Assembly (NCBI GenBank): GCA_021770755.1
Contig: JAETQI010000010.1
Span: 1-64,000, forward strand
Length of the DNA stretch: 64,000 nucleotides
Source of the DNA: Lachnospiraceae bacterium
GTDB taxonomy: Bacteria > Bacillota > Clostridia > Lachnospirales > Lachnospiraceae
Direction: 5' to 3'
How positions within the stretch are numbered: position 1 is the stretch's first letter; each line of letters starts with the position of its first letter. Positions 63,586-64,000 of the stretch are shown here, in pieces. Made by a program: the position numbers and the translations under genes. Below the pieces are notes generated by a model that did not search any database, had not been told where the DNA came from, and saw nothing but the letters and a program-made list of their open reading frames with translations.

Positions 63586-63626
63586 AAAAAAGGTGTATGA
63601 TAATCATTTCTCAATTATCATACACC
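63586..63626 (-). terminator. terminator of the PIN-domain gene
   Basis: GGTGTATGATAAT (63592-63604) and ATTATCATACACC (63614-63626) form a perfect 13-bp stem; on the minus strand a T6 run follows. Confidence 0.92.
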
Positions 63627-63651
63627 CCTGACTGCCAGAAAACGCTTTTCG

Positions 63652-64000
63652 TCACCAAAACAGGTCCATATTATATTTTCTGATGTTGGAATCATGCGTG
63701 ATCAATAGAAGTCCTTCCTCCAATGCCGTGGACATGATCAGTCTGTCAAATGGATCGCCGTGAATCAACGGCAACTGCTGGACTCTTTCGAGATACTGTA
63801 TCTTGACGGGCAGAATCGTGATCCCATAATCCTCACAGATATCTGCAATTTCCGTGACCGTTTCCTCCAGTTCAAGCTTTCCAATTGTCTTTTTGATCGC
63901 AATCTCCCACAGTGAAACAATACTCACATACAGCGCATTACTTTTCCCGATAACATCTCTGGCTTTTAATGACAGACTGGGATTATCATCGAGAAACCAC
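63652..64000 (-). CDS. PIN-domain nuclease, VapC-like (5' end outside window)
   Basis: The reading frame stays open to the window edge, so the start lies beyond it; 116 residues are visible. The visible part starts WFLDDNPSLSLKARD and contains VSIVSLWEIAIKK, a Glu in the active site, then HGDPFDRLIMSTA and LLITHDSNI with the acidic residues of the PIN pocket. It matches VapC-type RNases, the toxin half of toxin-antitoxin systems. The antitoxin, if present, would be upstream, beyond 64000. An internal GTG at 63927 gives a shorter frame and is not the true start. Confidence 0.85.
   Translation of the reverse strand, partial: WFLDDNPSLSLKARDVIGKSNALYVSIVSLWEIAIKKTIGKLELEETVTEIADICEDYGITILPVKIQYLERVQQLPLIHGDPFDRLIMSTALEEGLLLITHDSNIRKYNMDLFW

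Overview
The window looks like part of a chromosome from an anaerobic Clostridia-type Firmicute, most likely a Lachnospiraceae gut bacterium. This is inferred from gene content and style: strong AGGAGG ribosome binding sites, a T-box leader on pheS, a tmRNA whose tag reads AEDNLAYAA, CheV/CheA chemotaxis genes, GH43 and KduD sugar enzymes, and a formate/nitrite channel. No genus is claimed. There is no sign of phage, insertion sequence, integrase or CRISPR array.

Layout. 1-9.5 kb: TetR regulator, a Cache-domain chemoreceptor, a MarR regulator with a heterodimeric ABC exporter, an ABC-F ATPase and a Gre factor. 9.5-16.3 kb: FNT channel, an autoregulated LacI regulator, lysA-like decarboxylase with a TrmB regulator, HAD phosphatase, and an AraC regulator divergent from kduD. 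16.3-26.6 kb: an oligopeptide ABC operon (oppA-B-C-D-F) with unusual extra domains, followed by a membrane-anchored, degenerate ApbE-like protein and signal peptidase I. A consensus promoter and a leader with mutually exclusive hairpins precede oppA.

26.6-38.6 kb is a signalling block, all on the minus strand. A CheA kinase starts a six-gene operon (CheA, Hpt protein, membrane protein, OmpR-type regulator, histidine kinase, lipoprotein). A second promoter drives CheV, then a sirtuin-like protein with altered catalytic residues, an acidic membrane protein, hisH, hisF and ung. 38.6-47.9 kb: small zinc ribbon, secreted SGNH hydrolase, CMP-kinase-like protein, discoidin-like protein, exported metallo-beta-lactamase-fold protein, tmRNA (ssrA), tRNA-Val(GAC), membrane protein, thioesterase, phenylacetate-CoA ligase, GH43 glycosidase and a PilZ protein.

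48-58 kb is a translation block: T-box-controlled pheS-pheT-queA, and rtcB, a cytidylate-kinase-like gene, leuS, and a second free-standing gene resembling only the C-terminal part of LeuRS, coupled to leuS by a TAATG overlap. 58-64 kb: a 24-codon ORF with a strong ribosome binding site, a secreted Asp/Cys/His-rich metal-binding protein, DUF3737 protein, a large membrane-fusion protein with 36-bp tandem repeats, two sugar ABC permeases without nearby partners, and a PIN-domain gene cut by the window edge.

The best candidates for undescribed biology are the embellished opp operon with its leader RNA, the stand-alone LeuRS C-terminal paralogue, and the sirtuin-like/acidic membrane protein pair in the chemotaxis block. 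Functions are assigned by reading motifs only; no database search or folding program was run.
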